64,000 bases of DNA from an uncultured Pseudomonadota bacterium (GTDB lineage Bacteria > Pseudomonadota > Gammaproteobacteria > Burkholderiales > SG8-39): the NCBI GenBank assembly GCA_903921325.1, contig CAIXPL010000022.1:1-64000 (forward strand). The letters run 5' to 3'. Below the pieces are notes generated by a model, which saw nothing but the letters and a program-made list of their open reading frames with translations, was not told the origin of the DNA and did not search any database. The first letter of the stretch is position 1, and each line of letters starts with the position of its first letter. Below, one piece after another: positions 43,896-53,484 of this stretch. Both the position numbers and the translations under genes were made by a program.

Positions 43896-45632
43896 ATGGA
43901 CAAAGCTCAGCTCAAGTCAGCGGTGGCGATCGTCGGTGGCGGGCCGGTGGGCATGATGCTCGCCCTGTTCCTTGACCGGCACGGCGTGCCCAGCGTCATT
44001 TTCAATCTCGATGAGAGTGCCCGCTGGCACCCCAAGGGCAGTACCCATAACTCGCGCACCATGGAGCACTATCGCCGACTGGGCCTCAGTGCGGCGATTC
44101 GACATCTGGGACTGCCGGCCGATCATCCGACCGATGTGGCCTATTACACCCGCTACAACACCCATGAAATCGCGCGGGTGGTCATGCCCTCCGAGGCAGA
44201 AAAGCTCGGTGCGGTCATCAATGCGCCCCGCACGCATCAGAATTTCGAACCGATCCACCGTGCCAATCAGATGTATGTCGAGCGATTTTTGTTCGAGCAG
44301 ATTCGCCTGCGACCGAATATCACGCTACGTTTTGGCTGGCAGGTGGGTGAATTCAGTGAGACAGCCACCGGGGTGCAACTGCACGCCGAACGGGTCGCGC
44401 GCCGCGACGAGGATGGTCAGGCCGATTATTCGGCGGGCGCTGAAGAGCTCGTGCGCGCGGTGGCCGGTGATATGGCCCAATCCGAAACGTGGTCGGTTGA
44501 CTATCTGGTCGGTTGCGATGGTGGCCAGAGCCACATCCGGCGCACCCTTGGCATCCGTTATGAAGGCCATGACACCCTGAACCAGGCCTTTCTGGGTGGC
44601 TCGATGATCGCGAGTTATATCCGCGCCCCAGCGCTTCGCTCGCAATGCTTCGCGGGGCGACGTGCCTGGCAATATTGGGCGGTGAATCCACAAATTCGCA
44701 CGGCGTTGGTCGCGCTGAACGGCGATGACGAATATCTCTACTGGACTCGGCTTGCCGAAGGCGCGCAGTTCGATGAACGCGAGGCCGCCCGTGGCTTTCA
44801 CGCGGCCTGCGGGCACGCGACACCGGTCACTTTCCTTGGTAATCGAAACTGGACCGCCGGGGTCGCTCTGTGGGCCGAGCGGCTGTGGTCAGGGCACCGG
44901 ACGTTTCTGGCCGGAGATGCCATTCATCTGTTCACACCGACTGGCGGCTTTGGCATGAACACGGGCATTGATGGGGTGGCCAATCTCGCCTGGAAGCTCG
45001 CCGCGCTGGTGCAGGGCTGGGGTGGCAGCCGGTTGGCGGCAAGCTATGAAGTCGAACGCAAACCCATCGCCCGGCGTAACACCACCGCGGCACAGGGCCT
45101 GGCCAAGAACGTAGGTGCCGTCAAAGTGGGCGAAGAGATGGAGGCCGACACGCCGGCCGGTGCCGCCGCGCGGCGTGAAGCCGGGGCGTACCTGGCCACC
45201 TTTGGTGAGGAATTCGCCTACCTCGGCGTGCAGCTTGGCGTGCGCTATGACGGCTCGCCCATCATCTGGGAAGACGGGGCACCACCGCGCGACAGTTTCA
45301 CATCCTATCTGCCCAGTGGCGTACCAGGCGGCAGAGCGCCGCATGTGTTTTTTGATCCGCCCGGAATGGTCGAGCGCCGGTCATTGTTTGATCAGTTCGG
45401 CGTCGGTTTTACGCTTCTGCGCCTGCAGGCAACGGCGGCAGGCGGGGCCGCGCTCGCCGCCCGCGCGGCTGCGCGCGGTGTGCCACTCAAGATTGTCGAT
45501 GTCGATGACCCCGATGCGCGCGAACTCTACGGGCGCGACCTGGCGATCATCCGGCCTGACCAGCATGTGGCCTGGCGTGGTGACCAGCTACCCGATGCCG
45601 ATCGGCTGCTCGATCGTCTCACCGGAGCGTAA
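43896..45632 (+). CDS. FAD-dependent aromatic hydroxylase (PheA/MhpA family)
   Basis: The product of 578 residues has the FAD motif AIVGGGPVGMMLALFLDRHG, the middle CDGGQSHIRRTLGI motif and the second FAD motif GDAIHLFTPTGGFGMNTGIDG. A C-terminal thioredoxin-like domain (about 440-570) follows, typical of the phenol hydroxylase / 3-(3-hydroxyphenyl)propionate hydroxylase group. It adds a hydroxyl to a phenolic ring with NAD(P)H and O2. The next gene starts 4 bases later, so it opens an operon with a second flavoprotein and an ABC importer. Confidence 0.9.
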   Translation: MDKAQLKSAVAIVGGGPVGMMLALFLDRHGVPSVIFNLDESARWHPKGSTHNSRTMEHYRRLGLSAAIRHLGLPADHPTDVAYYTRYNTHEIARVVMPSEAEKLGAVINAPRTHQNFEPIHRANQMYVERFLFEQIRLRPNITLRFGWQVGEFSETATGVQLHAERVARRDEDGQADYSAGAEELVRAVAGDMAQSETWSVDYLVGCDGGQSHIRRTLGIRYEGHDTLNQAFLGGSMIASYIRAPALRSQCFAGRRAWQYWAVNPQIRTALVALNGDDEYLYWTRLAEGAQFDEREAARGFHAACGHATPVTFLGNRNWTAGVALWAERLWSGHRTFLAGDAIHLFTPTGGFGMNTGIDGVANLAWKLAALVQGWGGSRLAASYEVERKPIARRNTTAAQGLAKNVGAVKVGEEMEADTPAGAAARREAGAYLATFGEEFAYLGVQLGVRYDGSPIIWEDGAPPRDSFTSYLPSGVPGGRAPHVFFDPPGMVERRSLFDQFGVGFTLLRLQATAAGGAALAARAAARGVPLKIVDVDDPDARELYGRDLAIIRPDQHVAWRGDQLPDADRLLDRLTGA

Positions 45633-45636
45633 ACGA

Positions 45637-47367
45637 GTGGTGATCGAGCTGAGCGCGCTGCCCGCAGAGGCCGAGTTTGATGTCGTGGTGGTGGGTGCCG
45701 GCGGTGCTGGCATGGCGGCTGCCTTGTTCAGTGCACTCCAGGGATTGAAACCGCTGCTGGTTGAGAGCACGCCTTACCTGGGTGGAACGACCGCGTGGTC
45801 GGCCGGCAGTGCGTGGCTGCCCAATTCGCGCCATGCGGCTACGGTCGGGGCGCAGGACAGCCTTGAGCAGGCGATGACCTATCTGCGCGAGGCGACGCAT
45901 GGTGAGTCGAGCGAATCGATGCGCCAGACATTTCTCGAGTTGGCGCCGCAGGCGGTGGAGTGTCTGGAGACAAGGAGTGAGGTGCATTTTCGCGCGCGAC
46001 CCTTGCATCCGGATTACAACACCGAGATGGCTGGATCGAGTCTGCGCGGCCGGGTGCTGGAAGCCATGCCGTTTGACGGTGCGCGCCTGGGACGCGATCT
46101 GCGTTACGTCCGCCCGCCAATCCCGGAATTCACCATTTTTGGCGACCTGCTGGTGAATCAGCATGACGTCCTGCAATTATTGAGTGCATTTCGCTCACCC
46201 CGTGCGTTTGGTTATTCGCTGCGCTTGCTGTTGAGCCATCTGCTCGATCGGCTGCGCAATGGGCGCAGTACCCGCATGATGATGGGCAATGCGCTCATCG
46301 GCCGCCTGCTCTACTCACTCAACGCACAGGCGGTTCCTGTCGTCTTGCAAACCGAGGTGAGCGCGATTGAGCACGCTGCGAGCGGAGTCACCGGCGTGCG
46401 GCTCAGGCAGGGGGCGCGCGAGCGGCATATCCGGATCGGGCGCGCTCTGATTGCCGCGACTGGCGGATTCACCCGTCACCCCGAGCGCCGCTCAACGATG
46501 CTCGATATGCCGGTGCCCGCGTATTGCCCCGGTGCCCCGGGCCATACCGGGGCTTTGCATGACCAAATGCTTGCCCTGGGTGCGCACTACGGTGGATTTT
46601 CAACCAATGGCTTCTGGGCACCAGTGTCGGTGCGGCAAAGAACCGACGGCAGCACGGCAGTGTTTCCGCATTTCATTTTTGATCGGGGCCGACCAGGGAC
46701 GGTGACAGTCGATCAGCAGGGGTGGCGCTTTGTAAACGAGGCGCTGTCCTACCATCCATTTGTGCGCGGCATGTATGCGGCGCACCAGCGCTCGCCGGCG
46801 ATTCCCGCTTTCCTGATCACCGACCGCGATGGACTCAATCGGTATGGCCTGGGCATGGTGCGGCCCGGTACCCTCAGCAACCGGCGCCGCTATATTGCCG
46901 ATGGGTATCTGACCCGCGCCGATACGCTCGAGGAGCTGGCCGGTGCCCTCAAAATTCCACCGGCCAATTTGCGCGAAACCGTAGAGCGCATGAATGAGTT
47001 TGCCAGGACTGGCGTCGACACTGACTTCGGGCGTGGCAGCACCGATTATCAGCGGATCACCGCGGGCGACCCGCTGCATGGCCCCAACCCGTGTCTTGGA
47101 CCGATCGTAAGGGCGCCGTTCTATGCCGTGCGGCTGTATCCGGGTGACATTGGCGCGGCCGCCGGCATGCTCACCAACGAGCATGCCCAGGTACTCAATG
47201 GTGACCATCAGCCGATCGGACGCCTGTATGCCTGCGGCAATGACATGCACTCTGTCATGGGGGGAAATTATCCCGGACCGGGTATCACCATCGGACCTGG
47301 CCTTGCTTTTGCGTATGCTGCTGCTCGACATGCCTCTGCGCAACACGCCGCAGCCCAGGAGCGATGA
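45637..47367 (+). CDS. FAD-binding dehydrogenase (3-ketosteroid delta1-dehydrogenase / fumarate reductase family)
   Basis: The 576-residue product has the N-terminal FAD motif VVVGAGGAGMAAALFSALQG, then YLGGTTAWSAGSAWLPN. The C-terminal ACGNDMHSVMGGNYPGPGIT region is close to that of ketosteroid dehydrogenases. Enzymes of this group remove or add hydrogens next to a carbonyl. The GTG at 45637 follows GGAGCG by 7 bases. It lies between an aromatic hydroxylase gene (4 bases upstream) and an ABC ATPase gene (ATGA overlap), so its substrate is probably imported by that transporter. A cyclic ketone or steroid-like compound fits, as inference. Confidence 0.88.
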   Translation: MVIELSALPAEAEFDVVVVGAGGAGMAAALFSALQGLKPLLVESTPYLGGTTAWSAGSAWLPNSRHAATVGAQDSLEQAMTYLREATHGESSESMRQTFLELAPQAVECLETRSEVHFRARPLHPDYNTEMAGSSLRGRVLEAMPFDGARLGRDLRYVRPPIPEFTIFGDLLVNQHDVLQLLSAFRSPRAFGYSLRLLLSHLLDRLRNGRSTRMMMGNALIGRLLYSLNAQAVPVVLQTEVSAIEHAASGVTGVRLRQGARERHIRIGRALIAATGGFTRHPERRSTMLDMPVPAYCPGAPGHTGALHDQMLALGAHYGGFSTNGFWAPVSVRQRTDGSTAVFPHFIFDRGRPGTVTVDQQGWRFVNEALSYHPFVRGMYAAHQRSPAIPAFLITDRDGLNRYGLGMVRPGTLSNRRRYIADGYLTRADTLEELAGALKIPPANLRETVERMNEFARTGVDTDFGRGSTDYQRITAGDPLHGPNPCLGPIVRAPFYAVRLYPGDIGAAAGMLTNEHAQVLNGDHQPIGRLYACGNDMHSVMGGNYPGPGITIGPGLAFAYAAARHASAQHAAAQER

Positions 47368-48185
47368 ACGTGCCGCCGTCTTTGCAATCGCAGTCTGCAG
47401 TTGACCCGCAACACCCTGATATCGACATCCGCCAGGGTCGCAAGGTATTTGCCTCTGAGCGCGGTGATGTCGAGGCACTGGCTGATATCGACCTGCAGGT
47501 GCGACGTGGCGAGTTTCTGAGCGTGGTCGGCCCCAGCGGCTGCGGCAAGAGCACGCTGCTCAAATGCGTTGCCGGGCTAGAACGGCTCACCTCGGGCAGC
47601 TTGCAGGTGCGTGGTGAGGCGGTGCGCGAAGCGCCCCTGGGACTGGGCATGGTGTTTCAGCGCGACCTGCTGCTCGACTGGCGTACGGTCATCGAGAACG
47701 TGCTTCTGATCGCGCAGTTTCGCGGTCTTGACATGGGCAAGGCGAGGGTGCGGGCGCTTGAGTTGCTGCACCTGTTTGGTCTGGAGGACTTCGTTGACCG
47801 TTATCCCTGGGAGCTCTCGGGTGGCATGCGTCAACGCGCATCGATCTGCCGTGCGCTGGTCGATGACCCGGCCCTGCTGCTGATGGATGAGCCGTTCGGA
47901 GCGTTGGATGCGATGACCCGCGACCAGCTCAACGTTGAGTTGCAACGGATCTGGGAGGACAGCGGCAAGACGGTGCTGTTCATCACCCATGGCATTGCCG
48001 AGGCGGTGTTTCTCTCCGATCGGGTGGCCGTGATGTCACGCAACCCTGGCCGCATCATGAAAATGATCGACATTGATCTGCCACGGCCGCGCAATTTGTC
48101 GATTCGGGACAGCACGCAGTTCACCCACTACACCGGGCAGATACGCGATGTGTTTCTATCCCTTGGCATCCTGAAGAACCACTGA
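47364..48185 (+). CDS. SsuB/TauB-type ABC importer ATPase
   Basis: The product of 273 residues has Walker A GPSGCGKSTLLK, signature LSGGMRQRASICRAL, Walker B LLLMDEPFGALDAMTRDQL and the switch His in FITHGIAEAVFLSD, all as in nitrate/sulfonate/taurine importers. Its ATG overlaps the stop of the dehydrogenase gene. The permease and binding protein genes follow, giving a complete importer. Confidence 0.92.
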   Translation: MNVPPSLQSQSAVDPQHPDIDIRQGRKVFASERGDVEALADIDLQVRRGEFLSVVGPSGCGKSTLLKCVAGLERLTSGSLQVRGEAVREAPLGLGMVFQRDLLLDWRTVIENVLLIAQFRGLDMGKARVRALELLHLFGLEDFVDRYPWELSGGMRQRASICRALVDDPALLLMDEPFGALDAMTRDQLNVELQRIWEDSGKTVLFITHGIAEAVFLSDRVAVMSRNPGRIMKMIDIDLPRPRNLSIRDSTQFTHYTGQIRDVFLSLGILKNH

Positions 48186-48195
48186 GTCGCGGGCC

Positions 48196-48987
48196 ATGAC
48201 ATTCAAGTCAAGCGGTGTTGGACGGTTCCTCGAAGTGATGGCAGTGCTCGTCGGTGCCCTGATCGTTTGGGAGATTGCGGTGCGGATCTGGATGCCCAAG
48301 CCTTTCATCCTTCCGGCCCCGTCGCTCATCTGGAGCGAATTCGCAAGCTCGCCCGGCTACTTTCTGGCGCAAACCGGCTATACCCTGGGCACGACCATGG
48401 GTGGTTTTCTGCTTGCTTTGCTGCTTGGTTTCATCTCGGCCGTGGGCATCGTTTATTCACGCCTGCTCGAGCGCACCTTCTACACGCTGCTGGTGGCACT
48501 CAACAGCGTGCCCAAAGTGGCGCTGGCGCCGCTGTTTGTCATCTGGATGGGCACCGGGGTCGAGCCCAAGATCGCCATCGCTCTTACCATCGCAATCTTT
48601 GCCACGGTGATCGACACCGTACTCGGCTTGCGCTCGGTCGATCCGGAGTTGCTCAGCCTGGCACGCAGTGCGCGCGCCTCTGAATGGCAGGTGCTGCTTC
48701 GCATCCGGCTGCCCAGTGCCTTGCCCAGCATGTTCGCCGGCATGAAACTGGCCATCTCGCTCGCCCTGGTCGGGGCGATTGTCGGTGAGTTTGTCGCCGG
48801 CAATACCGGGTTGGGGCAGGTCATTCTGCAGGCGCAGGGAATGTTCCAGACAGCGCGCATGTTCGTCGCTATCATCGTGCTGGGCATACTTGGCACAGTC
48901 CTCTTTTATGGCCTTGAAGCGCTCGAGCGCTGGCTGCTGCCCTGGCATGTGTCACAGCGCGGTCAGATCATGCAGCACGGCGCGTGA
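48196..48987 (+). CDS. SsuC/TauC-type ABC importer permease
   Basis: The product of 263 residues is a BPD-type permease with about six membrane helices. The EAA loop is seen in ELLSLARSARASEWQVLLRIRLPSALPS (ends ELLSLARSA and RLPSALPS). It lies ten bases after the ATPase gene and pairs with it in the inner membrane. Confidence 0.9.
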   Translation: MTFKSSGVGRFLEVMAVLVGALIVWEIAVRIWMPKPFILPAPSLIWSEFASSPGYFLAQTGYTLGTTMGGFLLALLLGFISAVGIVYSRLLERTFYTLLVALNSVPKVALAPLFVIWMGTGVEPKIAIALTIAIFATVIDTVLGLRSVDPELLSLARSARASEWQVLLRIRLPSALPSMFAGMKLAISLALVGAIVGEFVAGNTGLGQVILQAQGMFQTARMFVAIIVLGILGTVLFYGLEALERWLLPWHVSQRGQIMQHGA

Positions 48988-49023
48988 GCGCACGAACACC
49001 CTCGTCATTCACGGAGAATCAGC

Positions 49024-50073
49024 ATGGCAAACCTGGACTGTTGGGCCTGGCTCGCATCATTCGGTTCGCGCAGCAAGAAGCGCGCTGAGAGGCGCACAGC
49101 GACCCACTGGGCCGCAATGGTGGGCGCGGTCGCGCTGTTGCAACTGGCCCATCCTGCCACCGCGCAGGAAAAGCTCACCATGCGGGTCGATTTCACCCCT
49201 GCGGGCAGCCAGTCTGCTTTTCACCTGGCGGTGGTAAAGGGCTGGTTCAAAGAAGCCGGGTTGGAGGTCGATGTCCAGGACGGCCGCGGTAGCATCAATG
49301 GCATCCAGTTGGTTGGCGCCGGTCAGATTGACTTTGGCTGGGTCAGCCTTGGCCCCTCGGCGATTGCACGCGAGCAGGGCATGACAGTGAAGAGCGTGGC
49401 TGGCGTGTTCCGTCGCGGTGACCTGGCGGTCATCGTCGATGAAAAATCCGGTATCAAGACCCCTAAAGACCTGATCGGCAAACGCATCGTCTGCTTTACT
49501 GCAAGCCCGTGGTTTCCATTCATTGATCCGTTCTTCAAGGCCGCGGGCATGTCGCGTGCCGATGTGAATCTGGCCTTCATTGACCCCACCAGCCTGTTTG
49601 CCAATTATGCGTCGGGTCAATCGGATGCGGTCATGACCCTGGGGCCGTTCGGATTGCCGGTGATCAATGTCACCCGCAAGTCCACTCAGATCATCGCGGC
49701 GGACTATGGCATCAATTTTCCAAGCTTTGGCATCATCGCCACCGAGGAGACGATTGCCAAGCGGCCGGCGACAGTGCAGAAATTCGTCAAAGTGACGCTG
49801 CGCGCCTGGGATTACATCCTGGCCGGGCATGAGGGTGAGGCTGTCGACGCGCTGATCAGTCTGCGCCCCGGCATCAAACTTGATCGAAATGTTCTGCTCG
49901 GCCAGATCGAAGCGTACAAAGACTTCATCTATACGGAGAATACCAAGGGGCGCCCAACGGGCTGGCAGTCTGATCGCGACTGGGCAGCGGCCATCAAGAC
50001 CATGGAATCGGCTGGTGTGATCAAACCGGGCCACAAGCCCGAAGAGTATTTCACCAATCAATTCATCAATTGA
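49024..50073 (+). CDS. ABC importer periplasmic substrate-binding protein (NMT1/SsuA-like)
   Basis: The 349-residue product has a long positively charged N-terminus, a signal segment (MVGAVALLQLAHPATAQ) and an NMT1/THI5-like fold: FTPAGSQSAFHLAVVKGWFKEAGLEV, given by its ends, then GAGQIDFGWVS, and KTPKDLIGKRIVCF. GGAGA lies 6 bases before the ATG. It completes the importer whose genes follow the aromatic hydroxylase and dehydrogenase. THI5-like receptors bind pyrimidines, sulfonates or aromatic acids. The ligand here is probably the substrate of the two flavoproteins. Confidence 0.9.
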   Translation: MANLDCWAWLASFGSRSKKRAERRTATHWAAMVGAVALLQLAHPATAQEKLTMRVDFTPAGSQSAFHLAVVKGWFKEAGLEVDVQDGRGSINGIQLVGAGQIDFGWVSLGPSAIAREQGMTVKSVAGVFRRGDLAVIVDEKSGIKTPKDLIGKRIVCFTASPWFPFIDPFFKAAGMSRADVNLAFIDPTSLFANYASGQSDAVMTLGPFGLPVINVTRKSTQIIAADYGINFPSFGIIATEETIAKRPATVQKFVKVTLRAWDYILAGHEGEAVDALISLRPGIKLDRNVLLGQIEAYKDFIYTENTKGRPTGWQSDRDWAAAIKTMESAGVIKPGHKPEEYFTNQFIN

Positions 50074-50117
50074 TCAGGTGCGACCAGCCAAGCGCGGCGA
50101 TCAGAGCGTGAATTGAC

Positions 50118-51086
50118 ATGCCGTGGACGGCCAATCGCAATGGGTCGTTCGTTGAAATGATGGGGCAGGCCGGAGGGACCGAGTCGCGCGGAGGCGCGCC
50201 TGAAGGGGCGGGCAACAGCCTGCGCGCGCGCTTACGGATCAGTGTTTTGCTCTTCGCGGTAGTCCTTGCGAGCGGCTGCGCCACCGTGCGGTTTGGCTAC
50301 GATCATGCCGAAGGCATGATCCTCTTCTGGGCTGATCGCTATCTCGATTTCGATCGTGAGCAGGAGCAGTTCGCCCGAATGGCCTTGGCGTCGTGGCTGC
50401 AATGGCATCGCCAAAGCGAGGTGCCAGCCTACCGCGGATTGCTGTTGGAAGCGCAAGCCATGCTCGCGCAACCCGTCGATGCCGAGCAACTGTTAGCTCT
50501 GGAGGAACGCATTCGCGCCCGCTTGCTCGGCGAAATCGAGCGGGCGCTGCCGGAACTGGCGCGCCTCGGGCTCATGCTGAACGGCGCGCAAATTGATCGG
50601 CTCGAGGCAAAATTGGCTGAAGGGACAAGGAAGGCCGAGCGTGAGCGGCGCGATGATGAACGCACGGTCGAGACCCGACTCGAGCGCTATCGCGGGCGCT
50701 TCGAGCACTGGATTGGCGACCTTGAACCATCACAGGAACAAACGCTGCGTACTTTGTTGCGCGAGCACCCGTCGCATTGGCAGGATGGATTTGCCGCGCG
50801 ACGGCGCTGGCAGGCCGCGTTGGTGGCCTTGCTGCGGGAGTGGCAGAAAGCGCGCCCCGCCGATGCCATTGCCACCGAGCGCCTGGGCACCTGGTTGAAG
50901 CAGGCGGCCGATCCGCTTGTCGGACAGGATCCGCAGCGAGCGGCCGTCGCCCGTCTGGATGTCGCGCACATTGTCACCGCCATGATCAACAGCGCGACCC
51001 CGGCGCAAAAAGCCAAAGTGCGGGCACGCCTGGCTGACTACGCCGAAGATTTCCGTTCATTGACTGCCTCAGGGCGCGGACCGTAG
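50118..51086 (+). CDS. DUF6279 family lipoprotein
   Basis: The 322-residue product has a lipobox LASGC after a hydrophobic stretch, and the family's FGYDHAEGMILFWADRYLDFDREQ start followed by a helical, Arg-rich body (for example LERYRGRFEHWIGDLEPSQE). Members are envelope lipoproteins of unknown function. The first 40 residues before the signal helix are polar, so a later start (ATG at 50157) is possible. It is 44 bases after the binding protein gene, on the same strand. Confidence 0.75.
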   Translation: MPWTANRNGSFVEMMGQAGGTESRGGAPEGAGNSLRARLRISVLLFAVVLASGCATVRFGYDHAEGMILFWADRYLDFDREQEQFARMALASWLQWHRQSEVPAYRGLLLEAQAMLAQPVDAEQLLALEERIRARLLGEIERALPELARLGLMLNGAQIDRLEAKLAEGTRKAERERRDDERTVETRLERYRGRFEHWIGDLEPSQEQTLRTLLREHPSHWQDGFAARRRWQAALVALLREWQKARPADAIATERLGTWLKQAADPLVGQDPQRAAVARLDVAHIVTAMINSATPAQKAKVRARLADYAEDFRSLTASGRGP

Positions 51087-51197
51087 GCTTGCGTTCCGAT
51101 GCACTGAGCGGCCGGTGCTCACGTACCCGCAGTCATTGCAATTCACGGTGACCTCTGGCAGCCCGTGAGTGCCCCTACGCCTCGCTGGACGCGCGGT

Positions 51198-52196
51198 TTA
51201 CTCGGCGTGGGCGCCTGACTCCTTGACCACCCGGGTCCACATCGGCGCTTCGATGCGAATCTGCTCGGCGAAAGCCTGCGGCGAGGCCGACGGCGTGGCG
51301 TCCATACCCTGTGAGGCGAGGCGATCGCGTACCTTGGGGCGAGCAAGTGCATGGGTGGCGGCCAGAAACAGTCGCTGAATTACCGGCTCGGGGGTACCAG
51401 TGGGCACTTGCAGGCCAAACCAGAAGGTTGACTCATAGCCGGGCAGGTGCGCCTCTTCTGCACCGGGGATACCTGGCACGGCGGGTGAGGCATGGCGGGC
51501 ACTGATGGCCAGCGCGCGCATGCGACCGGCGCGAATGAACTGCAGCACCGTGGGCGGCGTGGCAAACATGACCTGGGTGTCACCGGCGATCAACGACTGG
51601 GCCGCCGGTCCGCCCCCCTTGAACTGGATTGAGGTGAACTTCACCCCGGCTACGCTCTCGAACGTGACAGCGGCCAGGTGGGGCGCCGAGCCATAACCCG
51701 AACCGGCATTGAATAGCTTGCCCGGGTTGGCTTTGGCGTAGGCAATCAACTCCTCGAGCGTATGCACCGGCACTTCATTGTTGACGCACAGGACGGTGGG
51801 ACCGGTGGCGAGCAGGGTGACCGGGGCAAAGTCCCGATCCGGATCGAAGCCGAGCTTGCCATAGAGCGCCTTGGTGATTGCGTGATGCCCCGAGTTGAGC
51901 ATCGTGTAGCCATCGGCGGGCGCTTTGGACACCAGCTCGGAGGCCAGCGCGCCGGCGGCGCCCGGTCGATTATCCACCACCACCGCAACGCCCAATTCCG
52001 GGGCCATTTCTTCGGCGATCAGCCGGGTTATGAAATCCCCCGAGCCACCCGGCGGATAACCCACCACCAGTCGTATCGGCCGTTGCGGCCAGACCTGCGC
52101 GCACACCGGCGCGGCCATGCCGAGCACCATGGCAATGGCCGCGGTGCAGGCAATCGCGTAGCCGATCGGCGGCTTACAGCTTGCAGTCACCGACAT
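51198..52196 (-). CDS. Bug-family (TTT) periplasmic substrate-binding protein
   Basis: The product of 332 residues has a signal peptide ending AAPVCAQ and the family landmarks WPQRPIRLVVGYPPGGSGDF, VVVDNRPGAAGALASELV, APADGYTMLNS, ANPGKLFNAGSGYG and IPGAEEAHLPG. I chose the ATG at 52196, which gives a compact signal peptide and overlaps the 3' end of the LivK-like gene by 23 bases. Being downstream of a LivK-like receptor on the same strand, it may be co-transcribed with it. No permease gene is near. Confidence 0.86.
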   Translation of the reverse strand: MSVTASCKPPIGYAIACTAAIAMVLGMAAPVCAQVWPQRPIRLVVGYPPGGSGDFITRLIAEEMAPELGVAVVVDNRPGAAGALASELVSKAPADGYTMLNSGHHAITKALYGKLGFDPDRDFAPVTLLATGPTVLCVNNEVPVHTLEELIAYAKANPGKLFNAGSGYGSAPHLAAVTFESVAGVKFTSIQFKGGGPAAQSLIAGDTQVMFATPPTVLQFIRAGRMRALAISARHASPAVPGIPGAEEAHLPGYESTFWFGLQVPTGTPEPVIQRLFLAATHALARPKVRDRLASQGMDATPSASPQAFAEQIRIEAPMWTRVVKESGAHAE

Positions 52197-53358
52197 AGGC
52201 ATCCGCATGATGGGTGAAAATCTTGCCCAGCGTCTTGTTGGTGACGCGACCCTTGGCATCGCGACCGATGACGCGCAAATAGTAGTCCTGTATCGGATAG
52301 CCGTTCTTGCTCAGGTCAAACGGCCCGCGCAGGGAATTGAAGCGCACCGTGCGCAGTGCCTTTTTGACCAGCGCCGGATTGTCCAGGCGGCCCTGCACCT
52401 GACGCACGATGGCATCGATCATCAGGGCGGTGTCATACCCTTGCGCAGCATAGATGCTTGGGAGGCGCGAATAGTCAGCCTCGAACGCTGTCACAAATTT
52501 GCGATTTTGCGGATTATCGAAATCGGCTGCCCAGTGCGAGGCGTTGAACAGACCCAGCATCGGATCGCCCACCGCACGGATGATGTCCTCATCGGCCGAT
52601 ACGCTGGGGGCAAGCAGCTGAATGTCGCGCGACAGGCCACCGGCAACGAATTGCTTGACGAAATTGATGCCCATGCCACCGGGCATGAAGTTGTAGACCA
52701 CATCGGGATGACCGGCACGGATCTGCGCCAGCTCAGCAGAAAAATCGAGTTGACCCAGGCGCGGGTAGATCTCGTCGGTGATGTTGCCCTTGTAGAAGCG
52801 CTTGAACCCGGCGAGCGCATCGCGACCGGCCGGGTAATTGGGTGCGATCAGCGCAACGGTCTTGAATCCCTTGTCAGTGGCGTATTGGCCTGCTGCCTCG
52901 TGAAATCCGTCGTTCTGCCACGCCGCGCTTGCAAACCACGGGCTGCATTCGCTGCCGGCCAACTGTGACGGACCGGCGTTCGGGCTGATGTAGGGCATCT
53001 GCGCCTCGAACACCGTGGGTGCCACAGCGAGCAGGATGTTGGAGAAGATGATGCCGGTCATCACATCCACATGATCCTGGCGCACCAGCCGTTCCACGGC
53101 CTGCTTGCCCGTATCGGTGCTGAACTGATCGTCGCGGATCAGCGTGGTTGCCGGCAGGTCGCCCAATTTGCCACCCAGGTGCTTGAGCGCGAGATTCCAG
53201 CCGTCGCGTACTTCAACGCCGAGGGCGCCATTGGGCCCTGAGAGCGTCGTCACGAACCCGACCTTGATCGCGCTCACGCTGTGGGCAGTGCCCGAGAGCG
53301 CGAATAGCGGTAGTGCAATGCTCAAAGAGCTGATGAGCAAACGGACAGAGTGATTCAT
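52174..53358 (-). CDS. LivK/HAAT-type periplasmic binding protein, paralogue 1
   Basis: The product of 394 residues has a signal peptide ending GTAHS and a type I periplasmic binding fold: IKVGFVTTLSGPNGALG, TDTGKQAVERLVRQDHVDVMTG (shown as TDTGKQAVERL and DHVDVMTG), YISPNAGPSQLAGSEC, and APNYPAGRDALAGFK. These receptors bind branched-chain amino acids or aromatic acids. Its closest match in the window is the divergent gene at 53485-54708. No LivHMGF genes are present. Confidence 0.88.
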   Translation of the reverse strand: MNHSVRLLISSLSIALPLFALSGTAHSVSAIKVGFVTTLSGPNGALGVEVRDGWNLALKHLGGKLGDLPATTLIRDDQFSTDTGKQAVERLVRQDHVDVMTGIIFSNILLAVAPTVFEAQMPYISPNAGPSQLAGSECSPWFASAAWQNDGFHEAAGQYATDKGFKTVALIAPNYPAGRDALAGFKRFYKGNITDEIYPRLGQLDFSAELAQIRAGHPDVVYNFMPGGMGINFVKQFVAGGLSRDIQLLAPSVSADEDIIRAVGDPMLGLFNASHWAADFDNPQNRKFVTAFEADYSRLPSIYAAQGYDTALMIDAIVRQVQGRLDNPALVKKALRTVRFNSLRGPFDLSKNGYPIQDYYLRVIGRDAKGRVTNKTLGKIFTHHADAYVGDCKL

Positions 53359-53460
53359 CGCAGCTTGTCTCCTGAAGTCTTGGGGGCTGGTGCCTGCGGC
53401 GATTCTACCCTCACCGACGCAGTGGCATGGAACAGGCTATTACAGGCTATGATTGATTTC

Positions 53461-53470
53461 CCGCTAGCGG
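53461..53470. promoter_or_regulatory. 10-bp palindrome just before the ribosome binding site of LivK-like gene 2
   Basis: CCGCTAGCGG is a perfect palindrome directly in front of AAGGAG. Two copies of CAGGCTAT (53433-53440 and 53443-53450) lie a little upstream, in the region between the divergent receptor genes. They may be control sites but are short. Confidence 0.25.
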
Positions 53471-53484
53471 AAGGAGACTCAACC

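Noticed and set aside
49057-50061. 334-codon minus-strand frame opposite the ABC receptor gene
   Set aside because: Shadow frame. The plus-strand product has a signal peptide and a THI5-like fold, and the operon context supports it.
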